A DNA stretch of 64,000 bases from Antarcticimicrobium luteum (lineage in GTDB: Bacteria > Pseudomonadota > Alphaproteobacteria > Rhodobacterales > Rhodobacteraceae). Below, piece after piece: positions 7,614-14,385 of the stretch (positions are counted from its first letter, which is position 1; each line of letters opens with the position of its first letter). The notes beneath the pieces were generated by a model, which was not told the origin of the DNA, made no database searches, and saw only the letters and a list, made by a program, of their open reading frames with translations. The translations under genes were made by a program, and so were the position numbers. The DNA lies in NCBI RefSeq assembly GCF_004358185.1, contig NZ_SMUV01000056.1, positions 20,700 to 84,699 of the forward strand. The letters run 5' to 3'.

Positions 7614-9108
7614 CGATCTGTGGACTCGTCTCGCAAACAGCCTGCGCGGCTACACCGGCGACGCACAGGGCCAAATCCGGCGCATGGGCGACGAACTGGA
7701 CCTGTCCAAGGTGCAGGCCACATCGCTGCACAGCGCCCTTACCGCCGCGATCAACACCGATGACCCGTCAGCATATGCCGACGCCCTGCGCGGCGTTAGA
7801 GGCCAGCTAACCGCAGTTTCCGGCGGCGTCGAGAACATGACCGGAAGTCAGCGGGCTTTCTATGAAATGCTGGTGGAGTCCGAGGACAAAGCCCGCCAAT
7901 TGGCGGCGCTGGACATGGCTACCCCCGTGTCCGCTGCAGCGGATGAAGCCGCCCGGCTGGCGGAAAAATTCGGGCTATCGCTGGGGCTGGCCCGCCAACT
8001 GGCGAACGTGGGTAAGAAGCCGGGCGGAACCGTGTCTGGTTTCGAATCCAATGACCCTCGGAATCCATCGAATGCCGGTAAGTGGACCGGCGGTTATTCC
8101 ACGTCATGGGAAGCTTGGACCCCGAAAAAATCGCGGGGCGGGGGCGGCGCAAATCTGACCGACGATCTGACCCGCACCACGGCGGCGATGCGTGAGCAGG
8201 GACTCGCATTGGAGGCGCTGGCAGCGGGCCGTTACAGCAGCGAAGAGGCCGCGCGCCTGTGGGCGCAGGCCATGGTTGAAGGCAACGGCACCATCGACGC
8301 GCAGACCGCCGCAATGCTGGTGAATATCGACACGATGGCCCAACGCAATGAGGCCATGCGCAACGCGCCTGCCGACTTCGGCAAGGAACTGGCAGCGGGC
8401 ACTGAGACAGCGCTTGAAAACGCCATTCGGGAGGGCCTGACCGGCGGCAAACCTTCGATACAAAACTTTGCCAAGGCCATTCAATCGCACGTCGCCGGGG
8501 CGCTGGCAAAATCGCTCGCAACGAAAATTACAAGCGGTCTAGGCCTTGACCGGCTGTTCAACGCAGGCGGGACCACAGCGGCAGCCCAAATGCAGGCTGG
8601 AATTGTGACCGGGGGTAACATCGCCGCCCAAACCATCGCGCAGGCGGTGGCGACCGGCAACGCGACAGCCGCAGCAACCGGCGGGGGCGGTGGGTCCGGA
8701 AATTGGCTATCGACCGCCTTGAATTTCGCTGTGTCGGCGTTCACCGGCGTTCCGATGTTCAAAGAAGGTGGATTCAGTGACGCTCCACACCCGTTCGCCA
8801 ATGCCCCGCACTATGCCGAGGGTACATCCAACACGTCGAACGGAATCCCCGCTGTGCTGCACCCGAACGAGGCAGTCGTGCCCCTGACGCGTGGACGTAA
8901 AATTCCGGTTGAGGGCGCAGGCGGCGGGGGCAACAACTTCGGCGACATCAACATCGCTACCACCGTGAACGTAGAAGGGGACTCCAACGCTGAGGACTCC
9001 GCCAAGATCGCGCAGGCGGTGGGCGAGACAGTGGACGGCCGCATTCGCCAGATTTTGGCTGAAGAATCCGCCTACGGCGGCATCATGAACCCGCGCGGCG
9101 GGTACTGA
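7582..9108 (+). CDS. phage tail tape-measure protein, C-terminal part
   Basis: The C-terminal half is typical of siphophage tape-measure proteins: FKEGGF, then GIPAVLHPNEAVVPL followed by TRGRKIPVE, with an alanine/glycine-rich region before it. The middle (EDKARQLAALDMATPVSAAADEAARL) resembles tape-measure proteins of Rhodobacter-group phages. At 508 residues it is shorter than most, lacks the long N-terminal coiled-coil region, and has no partner tail genes. TTG 7582 is the first possible start in the frame, lies only 2 bp after GGGGAGG, and sits inside the primase gene; translation may depend on coupling, or ATG 7684 may be used. The frame is free of stops over 1.5 kb, so it may be maintained. 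Confidence 0.72.
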   Translation: MNESKAGLASDDLWTRLANSLRGYTGDAQGQIRRMGDELDLSKVQATSLHSALTAAINTDDPSAYADALRGVRGQLTAVSGGVENMTGSQRAFYEMLVESEDKARQLAALDMATPVSAAADEAARLAEKFGLSLGLARQLANVGKKPGGTVSGFESNDPRNPSNAGKWTGGYSTSWEAWTPKKSRGGGGANLTDDLTRTTAAMREQGLALEALAAGRYSSEEAARLWAQAMVEGNGTIDAQTAAMLVNIDTMAQRNEAMRNAPADFGKELAAGTETALENAIREGLTGGKPSIQNFAKAIQSHVAGALAKSLATKITSGLGLDRLFNAGGTTAAAQMQAGIVTGGNIAAQTIAQAVATGNATAAATGGGGGSGNWLSTALNFAVSAFTGVPMFKEGGFSDAPHPFANAPHYAEGTSNTSNGIPAVLHPNEAVVPLTRGRKIPVEGAGGGGNNFGDINIATTVNVEGDSNAEDSAKIAQAVGETVDGRIRQILAEESAYGGIMNPRGGY

Positions 9109-9139
9109 GCCACCCAAATCGAGCACAGAAAGAAAGAAC

Positions 9140-9400
9140 ATGAATCACCTGAAAATCATCGAACGCGGCGGACGCGTATCTGCGCCGCTGGCACTGGAAA
9201 AAGGCCCGCATGCAGTCATCGCAGAAGGCACCCGCGACGGCGCAGGCCTGCGCATCGGCTGGCAGCTATTCCCGCTGACCGGCCTAAACATCATCGAACT
9301 GGAAGGCGGCACCACCACCGCCGAACTTGTCAACACCGGTCCAGACACCGACGCTGCAATCTACCTCGCCAAGCTCCACCCCGTCGCGGGGGGCAACTGA
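9140..9400 (+). CDS. hypothetical phage-type protein (86 aa)
   Basis: A small soluble protein, probably beta-rich (GLRIGWQLFPLTGLNIIELEGG), with no cysteines and no membrane segment. It is preceded by GAAAGAAAGAAC and sits 31 bp after the tape-measure fragment and 1 bp before the terminase-like gene, so it is probably co-transcribed with both. Size and composition would fit a small structural or decoration protein, but I recognise no family. Confidence 0.5.
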   Translation: MNHLKIIERGGRVSAPLALEKGPHAVIAEGTRDGAGLRIGWQLFPLTGLNIIELEGGTTTAELVNTGPDTDAAIYLAKLHPVAGGN

Positions 9401-9401
9401 C

Positions 9402-9938
9402 ATGGCCCGCCTTGGAAACCACAAACATGAGCAATTTTCTCAACTAATCGCCGCAGGCGGCAAGCAGCGGGAGTCGTACATCGCCTGCGGGTATAGTGAA
9501 AAGAACGCAAAATCGCACGCCAGCCACCTAGCGGCTCGCCCGGACGTGAAGGCCCGGATTGAGGAATTGCAGGGGCAGGCGCTGGCACCGGTCATCGGCA
9601 ACATCGACCTCCCGTGGCTCACTGTGCCATGGCTTGCGGCCCAGTATGACCTAATCAGACAGAAGGCCATGGCGGCTGGGGACATGAAAACTGCGTCCGC
9701 GACAGTGAAGAACGTTCAAAGCCTCATTGACCTTGAGTCACGCCTAGCCACCGAGAAAGCAGCCCCCCCCACGCCGGTGGCCCGAATAGACGTCAACGCC
9801 CTTGGCGGCATCTTGGGGAAGGTGGAAAACATCGTGAAGGCATCCAAGGCCCCGGCACCGGGGTGCGTGGAACTCGACTCGACGGTCCCCGCCGTCGTCA
9901 AGCTGCGGGCATACCGGGCGGCTGATCGCGCGACATGA
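9402..9938 (+). CDS. small terminase subunit-like protein
   Basis: The N-terminal third matches the small terminase pattern: HEQFSQLIAAGGKQRESYIACGYSEKNAKSHASHLAARPDVKARIEELQ, given here only as the region of residues 7-55. In that family a helix-turn-helix around the GY and ASRL-like motifs binds the packaging site, and the central part oligomerises. No large terminase follows; the next gene is convergent and starts its stop codon 16 bp away. Some phage satellites encode their own small terminase to redirect a helper's packaging, so this gene is central to the satellite reading. ATG 9402 was chosen because the upstream frame overlaps the preceding gene. Confidence 0.65.
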   Translation: MARLGNHKHEQFSQLIAAGGKQRESYIACGYSEKNAKSHASHLAARPDVKARIEELQGQALAPVIGNIDLPWLTVPWLAAQYDLIRQKAMAAGDMKTASATVKNVQSLIDLESRLATEKAAPPTPVARIDVNALGGILGKVENIVKASKAPAPGCVELDSTVPAVVKLRAYRAADRAT

Positions 9939-9953
9939 GCGCGACCGGCAATT

Positions 9954-10967
9954 TCATTGCTCAGTGGTCATTGCTCTACGCCGAACCATTTCCTGCATTC
10001 CCATATCGGTAAGAGACCAAAACAGATTAACGCCACCACCTACGGTTTTCGCGGTTTTTACCGACACAAGATTCAGCGCCATGAGCTGAATCTTAATGGT
10101 TTGAAACAGTTCATCGGTCATTACAAACGATCTCCCGCTCCTGTTTCCCGTGTTGAACCTTCTCCAGACGCCTTCGCAAATAATAGGGCCAACTGTCCTA
10201 TCGGGTTTTGCCTGCATCAAATGGGGTGCCAACAACTCGAATATCTCTCCAAGGCTGGTGGCTATCTCGATGCTAGATGTCGTTGATGAGTATTGGCCCG
10301 GCCTTGTATGTGAGTACTTCCCGGTTAGGGTGATGAACGTATCCAATCCTGCAAGGTTCTCCGGTACGGCAACCTGCGGCTTTGCTTCCGCCAAAACCTG
10401 TTTCAAGCGCTCGTTTTCCTCCTGAACAGCGACTAGCCGTTCAAGAGTTTCCTGAGAGGATGATTGGTCACCTCTAATCCATCCGGGCCGGTGTTTGGTT
10501 GCCTTGGCGTAATCCAACGCTTCGCGGATCGCCAGCTTAAGACCGTCTGTGGTTGTCCAGCCCTTGCGCAGCCTTCCGTCCGAAACAGTGGCAATGAACG
10601 CTTCCAATTTGGCCCGTTTCTCCGGATGGTCTTCCGTCTTGTTGGCGGGAAGTTCACCGCGCTCGTCCCGTAGCATAACGAGTACCGGGACACCGATTTC
10701 GACTGCGTAGTCATATTCTTTTTCGGTATAGCTTTTTCCGTCAGGAGCTAGAGAGCCATAGCGACCAGCGATTATGAGCACATAGTAATCGCACTGCGAG
10801 ATAATGGTTTTGATGAACTCGAACTGTTCTTCGTCGGCTGCGGGAAATGCTTCCATGCCGACCGGGAAGTCCCCCGCGCGAATGATTGTCTGTTCGACGG
10901 CTTTACGCTCTTCCTTCAGGTCCTCATAGGTCGAGCTAATGAAAACCTGATACCTCTTCTCGCTCAT
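9954..10967 (-). CDS. DUF4062-domain protein, probable defence cargo
   Basis: The N-terminal 90 residues carry the DUF4062 pattern: YQVFISSTYEDLKEER, FPVGMEAFPA, and CDYYVLIIAGRYGS. This domain is distantly related to TIR-like folds and is often found at the N-terminus of multidomain defence or signalling proteins. A short coiled coil (ETLERLVAVQEENERLKQVL) follows near residues 174-194. The last 120 residues look like a winged-helix-type region (ELFQTIKIQLMALNLVS, LFWSLTDMGMQEMV). It is transcribed against the replication/packaging genes and has its own promoter space at 10,968-11,266, an arrangement typical of cargo. Its function is not known. Confidence 0.7.
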   Translation of the reverse strand: MSEKRYQVFISSTYEDLKEERKAVEQTIIRAGDFPVGMEAFPAADEEQFEFIKTIISQCDYYVLIIAGRYGSLAPDGKSYTEKEYDYAVEIGVPVLVMLRDERGELPANKTEDHPEKRAKLEAFIATVSDGRLRKGWTTTDGLKLAIREALDYAKATKHRPGWIRGDQSSSQETLERLVAVQEENERLKQVLAEAKPQVAVPENLAGLDTFITLTGKYSHTRPGQYSSTTSSIEIATSLGEIFELLAPHLMQAKPDRTVGPIICEGVWRRFNTGNRSGRSFVMTDELFQTIKIQLMALNLVSVKTAKTVGGGVNLFWSLTDMGMQEMVRRRAMTTEQ

Positions 10968-11266
10968 GAAATCGGGCCTCTACTTATTATCGCTTTGCAC
11001 GCATCGTGCATTGATTAGCGCGAACCTGCAACCTCTAGGCGACATGCCGTATCGATTTTACACCGTTCTATTCGACGGTAGCTACAAACCCCATCCCAAT
11101 GATGCAAGAAAGTCGTCTTTAAGACGAATAACATGTTGATAACGTGTATTTTTTTTAGATCTTGGGTGTGATTCAGGATTGCAAAACGTGTTGCACGATG
11201 CTAGGTGAAACCTACCGAAACACGGAAAGGAATTCGGCATGAAGCACTAGTAAAAGGAGACCTATA
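10968..11266. promoter_or_regulatory. divergent regulatory gap with palindromes
   Basis: The gap lies between the DUF4062 gene and the PrtN-like gene. TCGTCTT (11,113-11,119) and AAGACGA (11,121-11,127) form a perfect palindrome with one central base. TGCAA/TTGCA flank AACGTG at 11,180-11,195, and TAGGT/ACCTA flank GAA at 11,202-11,214. The segment 11,130-11,160 is AT-rich. The TCGTCTT half-site also occurs upstream of the 58-aa gene near 3557 and 3599, so one regulator may control both places. Confidence 0.5.
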
Positions 11267-11527
11267 TTGAACACACAGTTCCTGTTGATGGCCCGGTATG
11301 AGGGCGCAACGATGATCCCGGCGGACACCGTCCGCGAAGACTTTTTCCCACACCTGACCCGTCCCAAGTTCCTGCGAAAGATCGCGGACGGGGATATCAA
11401 GTTGCCGGTGGTCCAGATGGAAGAAAGTCAGAAGAGCGCCAAGGGTTTCGATATCCGCGACCTTGCCGCATACTATGACGAACGGCGGGACCAAGCCCGC
11501 CGCGATTTCGAAAAATTGCATCACTGA
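11267..11527 (+). CDS. PrtN-type (pyocin activator) transcription factor
   Basis: The whole protein fits the PrtN/pyocin-activator family: MNTQFLLMARYEG at the start, an IPADTV segment, PKFLRKIADGDIKLPVVQME in the middle, SQKSAKG and a DLAAYYDERR end. Length (86 aa) fits the family. In Pseudomonas, PrtN activates pyocin genes after DNA damage; here it may switch on the element's late or excision genes. TTG 11,267 is the start because the family N-terminus begins exactly there and AAAGGAGA lies 6 bp upstream. It is the first gene of a three-gene rightward unit after a palindrome-rich gap. Confidence 0.75.
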   Translation: MNTQFLLMARYEGATMIPADTVREDFFPHLTRPKFLRKIADGDIKLPVVQMEESQKSAKGFDIRDLAAYYDERRDQARRDFEKLHH

Positions 11528-11537
11528 GGGCGGCGGT

Positions 11538-11870
11538 ATGATTAAGAAATACACCCGCGAGCGCCTCTATTCTCGCCCCGATCTGACCGAACGGGGATGG
11601 ACGAAATCCATGCAGGATAGGTACCTGCCGGAACCGGACGATTTCAGGGAGAACCCGCATTATAAATGCGCCGGAGTCATGCATTTGTGGCTGCGGGCGC
11701 GGATTCACCGCATCGAAAAAGGTAAAAGGTTTCAGGCGACCAAGGCGCGGGCTGACGCCCGTCGCGCCAAGTTGCCAGAGCGGCAGAGCAAGCCGCGCAT
11801 GACAGCCTTGGAACGTAGGCAGACGGAGCATGACGCGGCATATGCTGCGGGGGATGGCTACTATGACTGA
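11538..11870 (+). CDS. hypothetical element protein (110 aa)
   Basis: A basic soluble protein, rich in R and K (ATKARADARRAKLPERQ), with a predicted helical C-terminus. No family recognised. ATG 11,538 follows GAGGGCGG and is 10 bp after the PrtN-like gene, and the stop overlaps the start of the next gene, so the three genes are likely one transcript. Its charge suggests nucleic-acid contact. Confidence 0.5.
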   Translation: MIKKYTRERLYSRPDLTERGWTKSMQDRYLPEPDDFRENPHYKCAGVMHLWLRARIHRIEKGKRFQATKARADARRAKLPERQSKPRMTALERRQTEHDAAYAAGDGYYD

Positions 11871-12054
11871 GCAAGCAATGCCCGATGGTGTAGAAGTCGC
11901 CCGCACTGCCCTTGTAGCCATGGGGTGGGATGGCGTAGATCAAGGCCCAGTCGCCGCTCTAATCTACTTCCTGACGCAGGAGATTAAGGCGGAGGGATAC
12001 CCCGGCGAGAGTACAAGAAGTATGCTTCACGCTATCGCGGAGCATTACGGGTGA
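11863..12054 (+). CDS. hypothetical element protein (63 aa)
   Basis: A short acidic protein beginning MTEQAMPDGVEVARTAL, with no recognised domain. ATG 11,863 overlaps the stop of the preceding gene by 8 bp and follows GGGGGA. It ends 5 bp before a strong hairpin that separates it from the convergent integrase gene. Confidence 0.5.
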   Translation: MTEQAMPDGVEVARTALVAMGWDGVDQGPVAALIYFLTQEIKAEGYPGESTRSMLHAIAEHYG

Positions 12055-12059
12055 AGTGA

Positions 12060-12092
12060 AACAGGTATGCCCCCGTTAGGGGGGCACCTGTT
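12060..12092. terminator. hairpin between convergent genes, probable bidirectional terminator
   Basis: AACAGGT-type outer arms (A12,060 to T12,066, and ACCTGT ending near 12,091) enclose an inner GCCCCC/GGGGGC stem with GTTAG in the loop. It lies exactly between the stop of the 63-aa gene and the stop of the integrase gene. There is no long T-run on either side, so efficiency is uncertain. The inner core matches the hairpin at 4261-4276 in reverse orientation. Confidence 0.55.
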
Positions 12093-13186
12093 CAGGTGAC
12101 AGCTTCAATCCATTTCCAGTCCTGATACTTGTCACCGCTTTGGCGGACGTGGGTGTAACGCTCTAGGCTCTTCCATGCCTTGTGACCGGTCACTGCGGCG
12201 AGTTGCGGGACCGTACGCCCCATTTCAGCTAAGCGGCTGGTGCCTTCATGCCTGAGGTCATGGAAATGCAAATCCTCTATACCGAGGAACTTGCAGGCTT
12301 CCGTGAACCTGCGGCTGACCGTGTCGCTGTTGTACGGGAATATCCGGTCTTTCTTCCGGGGCATGGTGTCGATGATGGCACAGCACGGGTCGGGAAGTTC
12401 CACCCACGTATCAACGCCCCTCTTAGCGCCGGGGTTTTTCATCTTTCGAACGAGGACTCGCTTGTGGTCTGGTTCGTAATCACCCCACGCAATCCGCAGA
12501 ATCTCCGCCTGACGGCGGGTGCTGAAAATCGCAAAGGCCGTGATGATGTGCATAGGCATCGTGCGGGTGTCTGCTTCTGTGGCCTGCTGGAAATGCTCCA
12601 TAAGCCTGTCCAGTTCTTCCAGCGTGGGGCGGCGCGTCCGCTCTTCCGGCTTGCTGACGAAGCCCATGGTGCCGCAAACCTTCTGGGCGTCCTGCATAGC
12701 CTGCGAGTTCAGGGGATAGCCCCAGAGGGGGCGGGCGGTTGAGAACACCCCAGACAGGTGCGAGAGGTAGTTGAGGGCCGTCGCCGGGGAGTTCAGGCCG
12801 GGGCGCTTGTGCAGTTCCTTGACGAAGGCAACGATATGGTGGGACTCGATCTGGTCGCAGGCCATGTTCGCTATGTCGTACTCGTCCCGGATCGTTTTCA
12901 GCACCTGCGCCTTGGTCTTCCCGATTTCCCGCATGGACTCCTTGACGTACTGGTCTATGGCATCCCCGAGAGTCACGCCCTTTTCGCTACGCTTCTTGAC
13001 TTCGCGACCGGCGGCGATATCCGCGTCAATCTCAGCCTCACGCTTCTTTGCCCATGCCTGAGCGGTCTTCAGTTTGTCAAAGGACCTTGTTTCAGTGTAT
13101 CGCTTGCCGCTGGGGAGTGTCCTAGTGATCTGGGCTTTGTGCCCGGTTGATCCGTCCTTGCGCTGTACGGGTGGGAAGGTGGCCAT
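12092..13186 (-). CDS. int: tyrosine-type site-specific integrase
   Basis: A phage-type tyrosine recombinase that would integrate and excise the element. The catalytic set is visible on the 364-aa product: R225 in TRRQAEIL, H309 and R312 in HDLRH, H335 in TGHKAW, and nucleophile Y344 in LERYTH. The N-terminus (MATFPPVQRKDGS...) is the small arm-binding domain and residues 70-165 the core-binding domain. I chose ATG 13,186; the frame stays open to 13,330, but that would run through the repeats and into dusA. The gene is read away from dusA, with its 5' end about 100 bp from it, as in the dusA-associated integrase family. Confidence 0.9.
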   Translation of the reverse strand: MATFPPVQRKDGSTGHKAQITRTLPSGKRYTETRSFDKLKTAQAWAKKREAEIDADIAAGREVKKRSEKGVTLGDAIDQYVKESMREIGKTKAQVLKTIRDEYDIANMACDQIESHHIVAFVKELHKRPGLNSPATALNYLSHLSGVFSTARPLWGYPLNSQAMQDAQKVCGTMGFVSKPEERTRRPTLEELDRLMEHFQQATEADTRTMPMHIITAFAIFSTRRQAEILRIAWGDYEPDHKRVLVRKMKNPGAKRGVDTWVELPDPCCAIIDTMPRKKDRIFPYNSDTVSRRFTEACKFLGIEDLHFHDLRHEGTSRLAEMGRTVPQLAAVTGHKAWKSLERYTHVRQSGDKYQDWKWIEAVT

Positions 13187-13189
13187 TCT

Positions 13190-13283
13190 CGTATGACTCC
13201 GGTGTTGGTTCGTATGACTCCGAGTCATACAGTATGACAAAATGGGCGTAAATGGTCCAAAATAGGCCGAAATGGTATGACTC
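13190..13283. repeat. GTATGACTC repeat cluster between int and dusA
   Basis: GTATGACTC occurs at 13,191-13,199, 13,212-13,220 and 13,275-13,283 on the plus strand and at 13,222-13,230 inverted. A 7-base partial copy lies at 13,232-13,238. The middle pair makes the 19-base palindrome GTATGACTCCGAGTCATAC. Five copies in 93 bp directly upstream of int and beside the insertion point suggest arm-type integrase sites, excisionase sites or an operator for int. Confidence 0.7.
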
Positions 13284-13287
13284 GGTG

Positions 13288-14313
13288 ATGGTAAAAAAGA
13301 CTGCAAAATCAAGCGTTTCAAGGGCTTCAAGGCTATCTATTGCCCCGATGATGGACTGGACCGATCGCCATTGCCGCTATTTCCACCGGCTGCTCAGCCG
13401 CGAGGCGTTGCTTTATACCGAGATGGTGACCGCGCCGGCACTGGTGCGGGGCGGCGCGCTGCATCTGTTGGACCACAGCCCCGAGGAGCATCCTGTCGCG
13501 CTGCAGCTGGGCGGCTCGGACCCGGCGGAACTGGCGCGGGCGGCGCGGCTGGGGGCCGAGGCCGGCTATGACGAGATCAACCTCAACTGCGGCTGCCCGT
13601 CGGACCGGGTGCAGTCGGGCACATTCGGCGCGGTGCTGATGACCCGGCCGGGGCTGGTCGCCGATTGCGTCGCGGCGATGCGGGACGCGGTGGATGTCGA
13701 GGTCACGGTGAAATGCCGCATCGGGGTCGACGACCAGGATCCGGACCAGGTGCTGCCGGATTTCCTCGCGCGGGTTTCGGCGGCGGGCTGCGGCCGCTTC
13801 ACCATCCATGCGCGCAAGGCCTGGCTGCGGGGGCTGTCCCCGAAGGAAAACCGGGACATTCCGCCGCTCGATTACGATCTGGTGATGCGGATGAAGGCGG
13901 CGTTCCCGCATCTTCACCTTTCGGTGAACGGCGGCGTCGCCGCGCTGGATCAGGCAAGCGGCTTTCTCGATGCCGGGCTTGACGGGGTGATGATCGGGCG
14001 CGCAGCCTATCACACCCCGGCCGATATCCTCGCCGCGGCCGACCCGGTGATCTTCGGCACCGGCGCGGCGGCCGATCCGGTTCAGGTGGCGCGCGCCATG
14101 CTGCCCTATATCGACCGGCATATTGAGGCCGGCGGGCGGCTGCATCAGGTGACGCGGCACATGCTGGGCCTGTTCGCGGGGCGGCCCGGGGCGCGGGCCT
14201 GGCGGCGAATCCTGTCCGAGGGGGCGACGCGCCCCGGCGCCGGATCCGATCTGGTGGAACAGGCGCTGGCGCGGGTCGGGGCCGAGGCCTCGGCGCCACA
14301 GGGCGCGGACTGA
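13288..14313 (+). CDS. dusA: tRNA-dihydrouridine synthase A
   Basis: An FMN enzyme that reduces uridines in the D-loop of tRNA in the cytoplasm. IAPMMDWTDRHCRYF at residues 18-32 is the conserved FMN-site segment, and C103 in NCGCPSDRVQ is the expected catalytic cysteine. The rest follows the DusA pattern: VKCRIGVDD, FTIHARKAW, NGGV and MIGRAAY. The total (341 aa) is normal. The first 16 or so codons (MVKKTAKSSVSR...) are unlike the rest in composition and probably come from the integrated element, which also sits where the native promoter would be. ATG 13,288 has only a weak ribosome-binding site; ATG/GTG further up at 13,252 is possible. Confidence 0.92.
   Translation: MVKKTAKSSVSRASRLSIAPMMDWTDRHCRYFHRLLSREALLYTEMVTAPALVRGGALHLLDHSPEEHPVALQLGGSDPAELARAARLGAEAGYDEINLNCGCPSDRVQSGTFGAVLMTRPGLVADCVAAMRDAVDVEVTVKCRIGVDDQDPDQVLPDFLARVSAAGCGRFTIHARKAWLRGLSPKENRDIPPLDYDLVMRMKAAFPHLHLSVNGGVAALDQASGFLDAGLDGVMIGRAAYHTPADILAAADPVIFGTGAAADPVQVARAMLPYIDRHIEAGGRLHQVTRHMLGLFAGRPGARAWRRILSEGATRPGAGSDLVEQALARVGAEASAPQGAD
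13337..13365. other. probable right attachment site inside the 5' end of dusA
   Basis: The conserved dusA segment coding for IAPMMDWTD begins near 13,337. Upstream, the codons are AT-rich and resemble element DNA, while GC rises sharply just after. Integrases of the dusA family cross over in this conserved segment and supply a new 5' end to the gene. The exact core cannot be fixed, because the left copy is outside the window. Confidence 0.45.
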
Positions 14314-14385
14314 GCGGCGCGGGGGTGCTGGCCCCCGCCTGCGGAACCGTGTAAGCCGCCGGAAAATCCAAACGAGGAAACCGCC

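Larger units (their letters stand above)
1..13340. mobile_element. dusA-integrated element, candidate phage satellite (left end outside window)
   Basis: The block ends in a tyrosine integrase facing inward and lies against the 5' end of dusA, a recognised integration target. Visible contents are a primase/helicase, an HTH protein, a PrtN-type activator, a small terminase-like protein, a C-terminal tape-measure fragment, many small overlapping ORFs and defence-like cargo (Abi_C, DUF4062). Base composition is lower in GC than the chromosome that follows, and the change falls inside the first codons of dusA near 13,340. No large terminase, portal, capsid or lysis gene is visible. The combination suggests a satellite that uses a helper phage's particles, but the missing left end could hold further genes, so a degraded prophage is not excluded. 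Confidence 0.75.

Noticed and set aside
10968..11266. A LexA-type SOS box near the PrtN-like gene
   Set aside because: No GTTC-N7-GTTC match could be found in the gap, so SOS control is not supported directly.
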